From an uncultured Eubacteriales bacterium (GTDB lineage Bacteria; Bacillota; Clostridia; Oscillospirales; Oscillospiraceae), in the NCBI GenBank assembly GCA_902492005.1, contig CABUJV010000003.1:1-64000 (forward strand): 64,000 nucleotides of DNA, read 5' to 3'. The position numbers and the translations under genes are program-made. The notes below the pieces were generated by a model. That model saw nothing but the letters and a program-made list of their open reading frames with translations. It searched no databases and was not told where the DNA came from. Numbering within the stretch: position 1 is the first letter of the stretch; every line of letters begins with the position of its first letter. This document shows, piece by piece, positions 24,587 to 32,902 of this stretch.

Positions 24587-25275
24587 TCGTCCCACTCCTC
24601 TTTCATCCGTGCCAGATCAGCGTGCCGCACGGTAAGCTCCTCCAGCCGCTCCGCGTCTCCCGGCTTGGTGGAGCGGCGCAGCCCTTCCAAGGCGCGGCTG
24701 GTACGGTTGAGCAGCAGAGTCAGATACTCCGTCCTCCAGGGACTGTCCATACCCCGGTACTGCCGACCGGCCCAGGCCTCGCCCGGACTCAGCGCCGGCA
24801 TCGTGCCGGGGCGCACCTGCATGGCGTGGTACAGGGTCTCCCCTTCCCGGATCAGCTCCTCCCCCTGGATGGAGAAGCCGTGCCCCGCCAGCCAGAGCCG
24901 CAGGTCCGGCACAGAGGTCATCGGCTGAAGCAGGAAGGTATGCTCCCCCGCCCGGGTCCAGGACGCGGTCTCCAGAATGGCGGCGATGGTCTCCCCGCCC
25001 ATCCCCGCCACGGCAATCACATCCGCCTCCTCCGGCCGTACCGGCGCAAGGCCGTCTCCCAGCCGGAAGGAGATCCGCTCCGTCAGGCCGTGCCGGGCTG
25101 CAGTCTGGTGCGCCCGCTGCAGGGGTCCCTCCCGAAGATCGGTGACAATCGCCTGCTCAATTACGCCCTGCTCCAGCAGCCAGACCGGGAGCCGGGCGTG
25201 GTCCGTCCCCACGTCGGCAAAGCGTGCGCCCTGGGGCACCTGCCGGGCCAGGGCCAGCAGCCGCGGCGTCAGCAT
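24574..25275 (-). CDS. trmK: tRNA (adenine22-N1)-methyltransferase TrmK
   Basis: A SAM-dependent methyltransferase (233 aa) that modifies A22 of tRNA. The SAM site is ARFADVGTDHARLPVWLL, followed by AIVTDLREGPL and VAGMGGETIA, all typical of the TrmK/COG2384 family. The ATG at 25275 gives the usual beginning (MLTPRLLALA); a GTG at 25296 seven codons earlier with GAAGG upstream is an alternative. Partner of the Nif3-like gene in a conserved pair. Confidence 0.9.
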   Translation of the reverse strand: MLTPRLLALARQVPQGARFADVGTDHARLPVWLLEQGVIEQAIVTDLREGPLQRAHQTAARHGLTERISFRLGDGLAPVRPEEADVIAVAGMGGETIAAILETASWTRAGEHTFLLQPMTSVPDLRLWLAGHGFSIQGEELIREGETLYHAMQVRPGTMPALSPGEAWAGRQYRGMDSPWRTEYLTLLLNRTSRALEGLRRSTKPGDAERLEELTVRHADLARMKEEWDEWQR

Positions 25276-25317
25276 GATCGGTCTCACTCGGTTCACCTCA
25301 CCTTCTGTCTGGGCATT

Positions 25318-25809
25318 TCACAGCACATGGTAATAGGGGCAGATATCCTCGTAATGGCCGTCTTTCATCCGAAATCCGCCGGGTATGACGCCCAACTGCT
25401 GAAAGCCCAGCCGCTCATACAAATGCCGTGCGTGAACATTGGTGGCCACGACCGCATTGAACTGCAGGATGCGGAATCCCAGCCGCTTCCCCTGAAGCAG
25501 GCAGTCCAAGACCAGCTTTTCGCCAATGTGCAGCCCTCTGCAGTCTCCGCGGACCGCATAGCTGGCGTTGCAGATATGCCCGCACCGGCCCACATTGTTC
25601 GGATGTAAGATATAGAGTCCTTTGACCGCCTGGCTCGCTTCCTCCAGCGCGACGGCGGTATGGGACTGTTCCCGGAAAAAGGCCGCGCCGGTCTCCACCG
25701 TCAGCAGCTCCGTCTGCGGAAAAGCGCTCCCGCCCTCCACCACCTCGTTCCAGACTTGGATCATCTCCTCCAGGTCCTGGTCACCATAGGCTCTTACGTA
25801 TACGCTCAT
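25318..25809 (-). CDS. GNAT family N-acetyltransferase
   Basis: A 163-aa acetyltransferase made of a single GNAT domain. YAVRGDCRGLHIGEKLV contains the acetyl-CoA loop (R-G-x-x-I-G), and FNAVVATNVHARHLYERLGFQQLGVIP the C-terminal part common in phosphinothricin-type enzymes. The substrate is unknown. ATG at 25809 with GGAG nearby. It lies between trmK and a DUF1858 gene; a terminator separates it from the latter. Confidence 0.85.
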   Translation of the reverse strand: MSVYVRAYGDQDLEEMIQVWNEVVEGGSAFPQTELLTVETGAAFFREQSHTAVALEEASQAVKGLYILHPNNVGRCGHICNASYAVRGDCRGLHIGEKLVLDCLLQGKRLGFRILQFNAVVATNVHARHLYERLGFQQLGVIPGGFRMKDGHYEDICPYYHVL

Positions 25810-25837
25810 TTCTGCTGGCTCCTCTTTCTGAGTAAGA

Positions 25838-25868
25838 AAAAGCGGAGCGGCGACGCCGCTCCGCTTTC
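25838..25868 (-). terminator. Terminator of the DUF1858 gene
   Basis: A 13-bp stem (AAAGCGGAGCGGC with its complement) on the minus strand ending in TTTTT. Confidence 0.8.
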
Positions 25869-25877
25869 CTCTGGTTT

Positions 25878-26084
25878 TTACTTCACAGCCGCCAGCACGG
25901 AATTGACCTTCTCCAGCAGAGCGTTCACGTCCACGCCGTGGACCATGCAGGCCTGCTCCACGGTCTCGCCACGGGAGGAGGGGCAGCCCAGGCAGTGCAT
26001 GCCGATGGACAGGAAGATAGGAGCCGTCTCGGGAGCGATGTCCAGGATGTCGCCGATGATGGTGTCTTTGGTGATCTGAGCCAT
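25878..26084 (-). CDS. DUF1858-domain small protein
   Basis: A 68-aa protein that is one DUF1858 domain. MHCLGCPSSRGETVEQAC holds the family CxxC pair plus a third Cys, and the fold begins KDTIIGDILD. The domain often accompanies hybrid-cluster proteins and is described as a possible redox-disulfide domain; here it stands alone. It has a strong promoter and GGAGG site, so it is likely well expressed in this anaerobe. Function unknown. Confidence 0.9.
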   Translation of the reverse strand: MAQITKDTIIGDILDIAPETAPIFLSIGMHCLGCPSSRGETVEQACMVHGVDVNALLEKVNSVLAAVK

Positions 26085-26125
26085 TGAAAACTACCTCCAA
26101 ATGAGTAGGAATTAGGGTATGTTTT

Positions 26126-26154
26126 AGTATACCCCATAATCCCGCATATTTCAA
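26126..26154 (-). promoter_or_regulatory. Sigma-A promoter of the DUF1858 gene
   Basis: TTGAAA (26149-26154), a 17-bp spacer and TATACT (26126-26131) on the minus strand. Confidence 0.75.
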
Positions 26155-26178
26155 TAGTTAATTCTCGCCCTGGACAGA

Positions 26179-26211
26179 AAAAGAGGACGCCGCATTACGG
26201 CGTCCTCTTTT
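26179..26211. terminator. Terminator after the zinc-ribbon gene
   Basis: A 14-bp stem (AAAAGAGGACGCCG and its complement) with a 5-nt loop, T-rich on both sides. Confidence 0.85.
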
Positions 26212-26223
26212 CGCATTTGTGGA

Positions 26224-26502
26224 TTAGCCCTGCTCGCGCATACGAGCAAAGCACTCGCTGCAGTAGACAGGCCGATCGGACTTGGGCTCGAAAGGAACCT
26301 TGGCCTCGCCGCCGCAGGCAGCGCAGGTCGCAGTGAAATACTCGCGGGGGCCGCGGGCGGCCTGCTTGCGGGCATCACGGCAGGACTTGCAGCGCTGGGG
26401 CTCGTTCTGGAAGCCGCGCTCGGCATAGAACTCCTGCTCACCGGCGGTGAACACGAACTCCTGGCCACATTCCTTGCACACTAAAGTCTTGTCTTCGTAC
26501 AT
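26224..26502 (-). CDS. Small zinc-ribbon protein
   Basis: A 92-aa protein with four CxxC knuckles: CKECGQEFVF, CKSC, CAACGGEAKVPF and CSEC. The first and third belong to the CxCGxxF type of probable zinc-binding domain common in Clostridia. It probably binds two zinc ions; target unknown. It sits behind the sigma-H gene on the same strand, 73 bp away, with its own GAGAGGGA site before the ATG at 26502. Confidence 0.88.
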   Translation of the reverse strand: MYEDKTLVCKECGQEFVFTAGEQEFYAERGFQNEPQRCKSCRDARKQAARGPREYFTATCAACGGEAKVPFEPKSDRPVYCSECFARMREQG

Positions 26503-26575
26503 GATTTTTCCCTCTCTTTGACTCGTTTGCCCAGGTCCGGAATAAACCGACAGTGCTGGGTCTGTAATATTGCGT

Positions 26576-27211
26576 TCAGCCTTGGCTGAAATCGCCGGAT
26601 GAAAAGTGCTGCGCCACCTTGCGCCGAATGCGCTGCACAGCGTTGTCCACCGCTTTCGGGGACCGGTCGACCTCTGACGCAATCTCCACGTAGGATAGAC
26701 CGCGCAGGTAGAGGTCCAAAATTTGTGCTTCGAAGCCGGATAACCGCCCCTTGAGCGTCCCCAGCCGTTCCCGCCGCTCTTCCCTGCTGATCAACATATC
26801 CTCAGGGTTCTGCTGAGGCTGCCGGGATGCGCTGAGTGGATAACTGTCGGTGTTCCCATCTAAAAGAGGGGTTTCGAAAGAGACATAGTGATTGAGCGGG
26901 GTATGCTTATCTCTGGCTGCCGCCCGAATGGCGGAGAGAATGCGATTTCGAATGCAGGTTTCGGCATAGGTGCGAAAGGAGCTCCCCTTACCAGGGTCGT
27001 ACTCCCGAATCGCGCTGAGCAGTCCCACCATACCCTCCTGGATGAGGTCCTCACTGTCGCCACCGGCCAAAAAATAGGGCCGGGCGCAAACACGCACCAA
27101 ACGGTTGTAGCGCATCACAAGGGCTTCCTCTGCGATGCGGTCGCCCGATGCGGCCAACGAACACAGCGCCTCGTCTGCAGTTGGGTTCTGGGTGGTGTAT
27201 TCTGATTTCAT
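26576..27211 (-). CDS. sigH: RNA polymerase sigma factor SigH (Spo0H)
   Basis: A 211-aa sigma-70 family factor lacking region 1.1. Region 2 is clear (YFLAGGDSEDLIQEGMVGLLSAIREYD, FRTYAETCIRNRILSAIRAA, then KHTPLNHYVSFETPL), and region 4 is LYLRGLSYVEIASEVDRSPKAVDNAVQRIRRK. The ARxYFLxGxxxEDLxQEG and KHxPLN patterns are those of SigH, which drives early stationary-phase and sporulation genes. A sigma-A promoter with 18-bp spacing lies upstream, as for spo0H in Bacillus. Confidence 0.92.
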   Translation of the reverse strand: MKSEYTTQNPTADEALCSLAASGDRIAEEALVMRYNRLVRVCARPYFLAGGDSEDLIQEGMVGLLSAIREYDPGKGSSFRTYAETCIRNRILSAIRAAARDKHTPLNHYVSFETPLLDGNTDSYPLSASRQPQQNPEDMLISREERRERLGTLKGRLSGFEAQILDLYLRGLSYVEIASEVDRSPKAVDNAVQRIRRKVAQHFSSGDFSQG

Positions 27212-27228
27212 GCCTGAACTCCTTGAGT

Positions 27229-27258
27229 ATTATAGGGCGAAATGGGGTGAAATGTCAA
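27229..27258 (-). promoter_or_regulatory. Sigma-A promoter of sigH
   Basis: TTGACA (27253-27258) and TATAAT (27229-27234) on the minus strand; both boxes are perfect, the spacer is 18 bp. Confidence 0.8.
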
Positions 27259-27294
27259 GCGTTTATGCAGATTATTTTATGAAATTAAAAAATT

Positions 27295-28650
27295 TCACAG
27301 GGTTTTTATGACATTTGCCAAGAGATCCGCCGACATTTGGGCCGTTTCCTTGCTCTGGGCCTCCACCATAACGCGGATGAGTGCCTCCGTACCGGAGGGG
27401 CGCACCAGCACACGGCCATTCTCCCTTAACGCCGCTTCCTGCTCCGACACGGCCGCCCGCAGCGCTTCAGATGCCATAATGGACCTCTTCTGGGCGTTAT
27501 CGGTGACCGCCACGTTGACCAGCACCTGGGGATACTGCCTGCAGTCGGCCACCAGTCGGGAGGCGGGCACTCCCGCGCTGTGGAGCAGGCTCAGGAATTG
27601 GAGGGCCGTCAGTTCTCCGTCGCCGGTGGTGGCGTGCTCCAGGAAGATCATATGGCCGGACTGCTCGCCCCCCAGCCGGTATCCGTTGGCAACCATGCAC
27701 TCCAGCACGTTGCGGTCCCCTACGTCCGTACAGACCACCTGCATCCCGTTTTCCCGGACAAAGCGGTGCAGGCCGATGTTGGACATGACTGTGGCCACCA
27801 CGGTACCGCCCTGGAGCTTCCCCTGCTCCTGCAGCCAACGGCCGCAGACCGCCATGATCTGGTCGCCATCAATGGTCTCACCCTGCTCACTGACCAGCAA
27901 GCAGCGGTCCGCGTCGCCGTCAAACGCCACACCAAGATCATAGCCTCCCGCCTTGACCATGGCGGCCAGGCCCTCCAAATGGGTGGAGCCGCACCCGGCA
28001 TTGATGTTCACACCGTCCGGGTCGGCATTGATGACGTCCGTATGAAGATCGGGGAAACGGTCAAACAGCCGGGCTGCTGTAGCCGAAGCCGCGCCGTTGG
28101 CGCAGTCCACCAGAATACGCAGGCCGGCCAGATCGGAGTCCACCGTGGACACCAAGTGGTCGATATAATCCTCCGACGCCTTAGGCGCCACATAATGGAC
28201 CCGTCCGATCTCCCCGTGGGTCTTACGGGGGACCTTGTTGGTGCCGTTCAGGATAATATCCTCAATTTTTTCCTCCAGCTCGTCGGAGAGCTTGAAGCCC
28301 TGCCCGTTAAAGATCTTAATGCCGTTGTGCTCAAAGGGGTTGTGCGAAGCGGAGATAACGATGCCGGCATCGGCCTTCTCATCCAGCGTCACCCAGGCCA
28401 CCGCCGGCGTGGGGATGGTGCCCAGATCCAGCACGTCGGCCCCGGCGGAGCACAGCCCTCCAATCAGCGCCCCCTTCAGCAGGTCGCAGGAGATGCGCGT
28501 ATCCTTGCCGATGGTGAACAGCGGCCTGCCGTTCTTCTTTTCTTCAGAGAGGACCTGCGCGGCGGCGAGGCCCACCTTATAGGCCAGCTCGGCGTCCAGG
28601 CCGGCGTTGACCACGCCGCGGATGCCGTCCGTGCCAAAGAGTTTACCCAT
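27295..28650 (-). CDS. glmM: Phosphoglucosamine mutase GlmM
   Basis: A 451-aa enzyme that converts glucosamine 6-phosphate into the 1-phosphate for UDP-GlcNAc and cell wall synthesis. The N-terminal KLFGTDGIRG, the phosphorylated Ser in VISASHNPFEHNGIK, the magnesium loop AFDGDADRCL and the sugar loop GGEQSGHMIF are all present, as is the phosphate-binding RPSGTEALIRVM near the end. The length is normal for GlmM and shorter than phosphoglucomutases. It stands downstream of ruvB by 22 bp on the same strand, probably co-transcribed. Confidence 0.97.
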   Translation of the reverse strand: MGKLFGTDGIRGVVNAGLDAELAYKVGLAAAQVLSEEKKNGRPLFTIGKDTRISCDLLKGALIGGLCSAGADVLDLGTIPTPAVAWVTLDEKADAGIVISASHNPFEHNGIKIFNGQGFKLSDELEEKIEDIILNGTNKVPRKTHGEIGRVHYVAPKASEDYIDHLVSTVDSDLAGLRILVDCANGAASATAARLFDRFPDLHTDVINADPDGVNINAGCGSTHLEGLAAMVKAGGYDLGVAFDGDADRCLLVSEQGETIDGDQIMAVCGRWLQEQGKLQGGTVVATVMSNIGLHRFVRENGMQVVCTDVGDRNVLECMVANGYRLGGEQSGHMIFLEHATTGDGELTALQFLSLLHSAGVPASRLVADCRQYPQVLVNVAVTDNAQKRSIMASEALRAAVSEQEAALRENGRVLVRPSGTEALIRVMVEAQSKETAQMSADLLANVIKTL

Positions 28651-28672
28651 TCTACATCAGCTCCCGACTCTG

Positions 28673-29761
28673 TCATGATAGGTCCATCTGCTCCTGACCA
28701 AAATAGGCCAGACCCAGGTGCTCGTATGCTTTTTTGGTGACACACCGCCCTCTGGGGGTGCGGGTAAGGAAGCCCTTCTGCATCAGATACGGCTCGTAGA
28801 CGTCCTCCAGGGTGACGGCCTCCTCGTTGATGGTGGCGGCCAGGGTCTCCAGGCCCACGGGGCCGCCGCCGTAGTGTTCAATGATGCTGTGGAGCATCCG
28901 CCGGTCGATGGCGTCCAGGCCCAGGTGGTCCACCTCCAGCGCGGTCAGGGCCTGGTCGGCCACGGAGCGGGTGATGACGCCGCCGGCCTTGACCTGGGCA
29001 AAGTCCCGCACCCGCCGGAGCATCCGGTTGGCGATGCGGGGCGTGCCCCGGCTGCGCCTGGCGATCTCCATGGCTCCCTCGTCCTCGATGGGCACCCCCA
29101 GGATGCCGGCGGAGCGGGTGACGATGAGGCACAGCTCCTCCGGAGTGTAGAGCTCCAGCCGCAGGGTGACGCCAAACCGGTCCCGGAGCGGCGCGGAGAG
29201 CTGGCCCGCCCGGGTGGTGGCCCCGATCAGGGTGAATTTCGGCAGATCCAGACGGATGGAGTTGGCCGACGGCCCCTTGCCGATGATGATATCGATGGCG
29301 TAGTCCTCCATGGCCGGGTAGAGGATCTCCTCCACCGAGCGATTGAGCCGGTGGATCTCATCCACGAAGAGGATGTCGTTTTCGTTCAGGTTGGTCAGCA
29401 GGGCCGCCAAATCGCCGGGCTTTTCGATGGCAGGTCCGGAGGTGATGCGAATATTGACCCCCATCTCGTTGGCGATGATGCCGCTGAGCGTGGTTTTGCC
29501 CAGCCCCGGGGGGCCGTGCAGCAGCACATGGTCCAGGGGCTCGCTGCGCATTTTGGCCGCCTGGATAAAAATCTCCAGATTTCCCTTCGCCTTCTTCTGG
29601 CCGATGTATTCGCTCAGGGTCTTGGGGCGGAGGGAGTACTCCCCCTCGTCCTCCCGCAGCAGCGAGGTTGCCACCAAAGGCTGCTCCGTCTCAAAGCCCT
29701 CGTTGGAAAAGTCGATGCTCAAACGCCCCGCCTCCTCTTGGTCCGATGTCGTTCCGCCCAC
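28673..29761 (-). CDS. ruvB: Holliday junction DNA helicase RuvB
   Basis: A 362-aa AAA+ motor that drives branch migration of Holliday junctions. Walker A is LLHGPPGLGKTTL, Walker B LFVDEIHRL, sensor 1 LIGATTRAG and the Arg finger region APLRDRFGV; the C-terminal winged helix ends GFLTRTPRGR. The GTG at 29761 directly follows the ruvA stop; a TTG a few codons later (LSIDFSN) is an alternative start, with about 14 fewer residues. Part of the ruvC-ruvA-ruvB unit. Confidence 0.97.
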   Translation of the reverse strand: MGGTTSDQEEAGRLSIDFSNEGFETEQPLVATSLLREDEGEYSLRPKTLSEYIGQKKAKGNLEIFIQAAKMRSEPLDHVLLHGPPGLGKTTLSGIIANEMGVNIRITSGPAIEKPGDLAALLTNLNENDILFVDEIHRLNRSVEEILYPAMEDYAIDIIIGKGPSANSIRLDLPKFTLIGATTRAGQLSAPLRDRFGVTLRLELYTPEELCLIVTRSAGILGVPIEDEGAMEIARRSRGTPRIANRMLRRVRDFAQVKAGGVITRSVADQALTALEVDHLGLDAIDRRMLHSIIEHYGGGPVGLETLAATINEEAVTLEDVYEPYLMQKGFLTRTPRGRCVTKKAYEHLGLAYFGQEQMDLS

Positions 29762-29764
29762 ATG

Positions 29765-30367
29765 CTATTTCACCATCTTCTTCAGGGCCTGCTTGATGAT
29801 GTCCTCCAGCTTCAGGTTCTCCACTTCGATGCCCTTCAGGGCCACGGAGACCTCCTGCGTGCTGTAGCCCAGCACGGCCAGAGCGGCGGCGGCCTCTGTG
29901 GATTTGTTCTCCGGGATGATGGTCACGCCGGTACCGCCGTAGGTCTCCCCGCCCGCCGCCATCTGTCCCTTGGCCAGTTTGTCCTTCAGCTCCAGAATGA
30001 TGCGCTGCGCGATCTTTTTGCCAATCCCAGGCGCCACCGTGAGGGCTTTTTCATCCCCGGTGATGATGCTCATGGCCAAGCCCTCCGGCGAGGTGGAGGA
30101 CAAAATGGACAAGGCCGCCTTAGGCCCTACGCCGGATACGCCGATGAGCTCCAGAAAGCAGTTTTTCTCCTCCTCCGTAGCAAAACCGTAAAGCTCGAGA
30201 AGCTCCTCACGCACATAGAGGTGGGTGTAGAGCTTTGCGCTCTCCCCCACCTTCAGCCGGGCCAGGGTGTTGTGGGTGGTACGGCAGGCAAACCCCCCCC
30301 CGCCGCAGTCCAGGACCGCCAGATAGGGGGCCACATGGGCCACCGTCCCCTTCAAATAATAAAACAT
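29765..30367 (-). CDS. ruvA: Holliday junction branch migration protein RuvA
   Basis: A 200-aa protein that binds four-way junctions and loads RuvB. N-terminal OB fold (YYLKGTVAHVAPYLAVLDCGGGGF), two helix-hairpin-helix motifs (ISGVGPKAALSIL in the form VSGVGPKAALSILS, and APGIGKKIAQRIILELKDK) and a C-terminal three-helix domain (LAVLGYSTQEVSVALKGI) that contacts RuvB. Middle gene of the ruvCAB set; 12 bp behind ruvC. Confidence 0.96.
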   Translation of the reverse strand: MFYYLKGTVAHVAPYLAVLDCGGGGFACRTTHNTLARLKVGESAKLYTHLYVREELLELYGFATEEEKNCFLELIGVSGVGPKAALSILSSTSPEGLAMSIITGDEKALTVAPGIGKKIAQRIILELKDKLAKGQMAAGGETYGGTGVTIIPENKSTEAAAALAVLGYSTQEVSVALKGIEVENLKLEDIIKQALKKMVK

Positions 30368-30378
30368 GGTGGATGCTC

Positions 30379-30912
30379 CTATTTCTTTCGTACTTCATAG
30401 CGCCCGCTGCCCGGCCGGGCGGCCTCGGGGCTCTGTAGGCGGGAGGTGTGGGAGCGGGCGTGGCACAGGGCAATGGCTGCCGCGTCCGCTGCGTCGTCCG
30501 GCCGCGGAACGGTCCGGAGCCCCAGAAGCCGCCTGGTCATCTCCATGACCTGCCGCTTTTCCGCTTTTCCATAACCCGCCACCGCGAGCTTGACTTCCGA
30601 AGGGCTGTACTCGAAGATGGGCACGGCCTGCCGCTCCGCCTCGGTCAGGATGACGCCCCGCGCCTGAGCCACGCCGATGCCGGTGGTCACATTGTTGTTG
30701 AAATAAAGCTCCTCCACCGCCATGGCATCCGGCCGGAACGCAGCCAGCAATTCACTCATATCGTTGGATATTTGCAGCAGCCGGGCCGGCAGGGGCTGTC
30801 CGGCGGGGGTGGTGATGGTCCCGCAGCGGATCAGACGCGGGGTCCCCCGCTCTGCCTCCAACACCCCAAACCCCACAATGGCAAAGCCGGGGTCGATTCC
30901 TAAAATGACCAT
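30379..30912 (-). CDS. ruvC: Holliday junction resolvase RuvC
   Basis: A 177-aa RNase-H-fold endonuclease that cuts Holliday junctions. The acidic active site is visible: Asp7 in LGIDPGFAIVGFG, the Glu pair in AVEELYFNNN, and the final Asps in RPDDAADAAAIALCH. The ATG at 30912 with GGGAGGTG 4 bp upstream is the real start; the 24-codon extension before it is non-coding. First gene of ruvC-ruvA-ruvB. Confidence 0.96.
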   Translation of the reverse strand: MVILGIDPGFAIVGFGVLEAERGTPRLIRCGTITTPAGQPLPARLLQISNDMSELLAAFRPDAMAVEELYFNNNVTTGIGVAQARGVILTEAERQAVPIFEYSPSEVKLAVAGYGKAEKRQVMEMTRRLLGLRTVPRPDDAADAAAIALCHARSHTSRLQSPEAARPGSGRYEVRKK

Positions 30913-31069
30913 GGACACCTCCCAGTGTTTATACAAAGGATATTGTACCACGACCGGTGGACCGGCGCAACCAAAAAACCGCAACGGGAACAGGATGTCC
31001 CGGTCTGCGGTCCCATTCCGTTCCGGGCTCAGGACGGCGGAGAACCTCTTCCCGGTCTGTGCATTCCGA

Positions 31070-31098
31070 TTGCTTTATCCGCTGGGCTCTGCTATAAT
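31070..31098 (+). promoter_or_regulatory. Sigma-A promoter of the EFR1 gene
   Basis: TTGCTT (31070-31075), 17 bp, then TATAAT (31093-31098), 37 bp before the ATG. Confidence 0.7.
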
Positions 31099-31135
31099 AC
31101 GTTTAATTAATTGAACCATTCGGGAGGTTTTTGAG

Positions 31136-31954
31136 ATGGAGCGCCAGGTCCACGCCATGTACTTCAGCGCCACCGGCACCACCGAAAAAGTTGTGACCGC
31201 CATCGCGGACTGCGTCGCCCGCGCCTGGAGCGGCGCGAATGCCCTGCGCTTCGACTTCACGCTGCCCTCTGCCCGCCGGGCTGTCAAAGCCTTTGGAGAC
31301 GGGGATCTCGTCATTTTCGGCGTGCCGGTCTATGCCGGGCGAGTCCCCAACGTACTGCTCCACTATCTGCGCACGGTGGAGGGCGGCGGCGCGCTGGCCG
31401 TCCCCGTGGTCTGCTACGGCAACCGCAGCTTTGACGACAGCTTGATAGAACTCCGGGACCTGCTGGAGGCGGACGGCTTCCGCACGGTGGCCGCCGGAGC
31501 CTTTATCGGAGAGCACTCCTTTTCCACCACCCTGGCGGCCGGCCGCCCTGACCAGGCCGACCTGGAGACGGCCGTCCGCTTTGCCGACGGCATCCTGGAA
31601 AAACTGTCAAAGCCCCTGGGGGAGTACATACCCATCCCGGTGGAGGGGCAAATCCCCTACCGGCCCTACTATGTGCCCAAGGACCGCAACGGAAACCCGG
31701 TCAATATCCTGAAGGACAAGCCCAAGGTGCACGACACGTGCAATGACTGCGGCCTCTGCGCCAAGGTCTGCCCCATGGGCTCCATCAGCCCGGAAAACGT
31801 ACGGGAGTATACCGGCATCTGCATCAAGTGCGGCGCCTGCGTCAAAAAGTGCCCTGTCCACGCCCGTTACTATGACAGCTACAACTATCTGTATCATAAA
31901 GAAGAGCTGGAACTGGGCTTTGCCCGGCGGGCTGAACCCGTGCTGTTCTTCTGA
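31136..31954 (+). CDS. EFR1-type flavodoxin-ferredoxin fusion protein
   Basis: A 272-aa protein with an N-terminal flavodoxin-like domain (FMN loop YFSATGTTEKVV, GVPVYAGRVPN, about residues 1-165) and a C-terminal 2x[4Fe-4S] ferredoxin domain (CNDCGLCAKVCP and CIKCGACVKKCP, from about 202). This EFrBD-protein arrangement is common in gut Clostridia. It probably shuttles electrons in the cytoplasm; partners are unknown. It is a single gene between divergent ruvC and convergent xerD, with a strong GGGAGG site and its own promoter and terminator. Confidence 0.92.
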   Translation: MERQVHAMYFSATGTTEKVVTAIADCVARAWSGANALRFDFTLPSARRAVKAFGDGDLVIFGVPVYAGRVPNVLLHYLRTVEGGGALAVPVVCYGNRSFDDSLIELRDLLEADGFRTVAAGAFIGEHSFSTTLAAGRPDQADLETAVRFADGILEKLSKPLGEYIPIPVEGQIPYRPYYVPKDRNGNPVNILKDKPKVHDTCNDCGLCAKVCPMGSISPENVREYTGICIKCGACVKKCPVHARYYDSYNYLYHKEELELGFARRAEPVLFF

Positions 31955-31967
31955 GCATTGGACGGTC

Positions 31968-32000
31968 AAAAAGGCAGACGCCGCGGCGTCTGCCTTTTTC
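31968..32000. terminator. Bidirectional terminator between EFR1 and xerD
   Basis: AAAAAGGCAGACGCC and its complement form a stem flanked by A and T runs. Confidence 0.85.
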
Positions 32001-32877
32001 ATGCCCTGGGGTGGGCCTTGATGTATACGTCCTTCAGCTTCTGCTTGACCAACTGGGCATAAATCTGGGTGGAGGAGATGTCCGCGTGTCCCAACATCTC
32101 CTGGATGGAGCGCAGGTCCGCCCCGTTTTCCAGCAGATGGGCAGCAAAGGAATGGCGCAGGGTATGCGGGGTGATGTCCTTTTTGATGCCGGCCTTCTCC
32201 TGATAGTGCTTGATGATCTTCCAAAAGCCCTGCCGGGACATGCGCCTGCCGTTCATATTGAGGAACAGGGCGGTCTCCTCCGGGTCCTCCACCAGCTGCG
32301 GCCGCACATCTCGGAGATAGTCGTTCAGGGCCCGGACCGCCGCTGAGTACAGGGGGATGATCCGCTCCTTCCCCTTCCCCTCACAGCGGAGAAACCCGCC
32401 GGACAGGTTGAGATTATCCACGTTCAGGTCGATGAGCTCGGTGACCCGGATGCCTGTGGCATAAAGGAGCTCCAGCATGGCATGGTCTCGATAGCCCTTG
32501 GCGTCAATGCACTCCGGCTGGTCCAGGAAGAGCTCCACTTCCTTGCTGGTCAGGATCTGGGGCAGCTTACGCTGCACCTTGTCCGGAACCACGCTTCTGG
32601 CCGGATTGGCGGAAAGCTGGTCCGTGTGGACCATATAGGAGTAAAACGACTTCAGGGAGGCCACCGCGCGGGTAACGGTGGAGACCGACTTGCCCTTGCC
32701 GGCGAGGTACTTAACGTAGCGCTCCACATCGCTCTGCGTCACGTCGCCCAGCGCACGTTTCTCCCGCTCCAGGTAGACTGCAAACTGCCGAACGTCCCTC
32801 AGATAGGAGCTCAGGGTATTGGCAGAAGCCTTTTTTTCAGTTGTAAGGAACACCTCATAGTCCTTCAGAACGTCCAA
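31999..32877 (-). CDS. xerD: Site-specific tyrosine recombinase XerD
   Basis: A 292-aa recombinase of classical XerD length. The N-terminal SAM-like domain begins YEVFLTTEKKASANTLSSY. Active-site residues are the Arg in TGIRVTELIDL, the Lys in GKGKERIIPL, the His/Arg of ITPHTLRHSFA, the His of MLGHADIS and Tyr in STQIYAQL. The TTG at 32877 behind GAGGGGATT is chosen; the 86 codons before it overlap spoIIM and have no protein character. Its neighbour spoIIM is also next to xerD in Bacillus, supporting the name. It should resolve chromosome dimers at dif. Confidence 0.9.
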   Translation of the reverse strand: MDVLKDYEVFLTTEKKASANTLSSYLRDVRQFAVYLEREKRALGDVTQSDVERYVKYLAGKGKSVSTVTRAVASLKSFYSYMVHTDQLSANPARSVVPDKVQRKLPQILTSKEVELFLDQPECIDAKGYRDHAMLELLYATGIRVTELIDLNVDNLNLSGGFLRCEGKGKERIIPLYSAAVRALNDYLRDVRPQLVEDPEETALFLNMNGRRMSRQGFWKIIKHYQEKAGIKKDITPHTLRHSFAAHLLENGADLRSIQEMLGHADISSTQIYAQLVKQKLKDVYIKAHPRA

Positions 32878-32902
32878 GCCAATCCCCTCTCTACTCCAGG
32901 AT

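Noticed and set aside
28718..30400. Plus-strand ORF of 560 codons
   Set aside because: Antisense to ruvB and ruvA, whose motifs are complete on the other strand.
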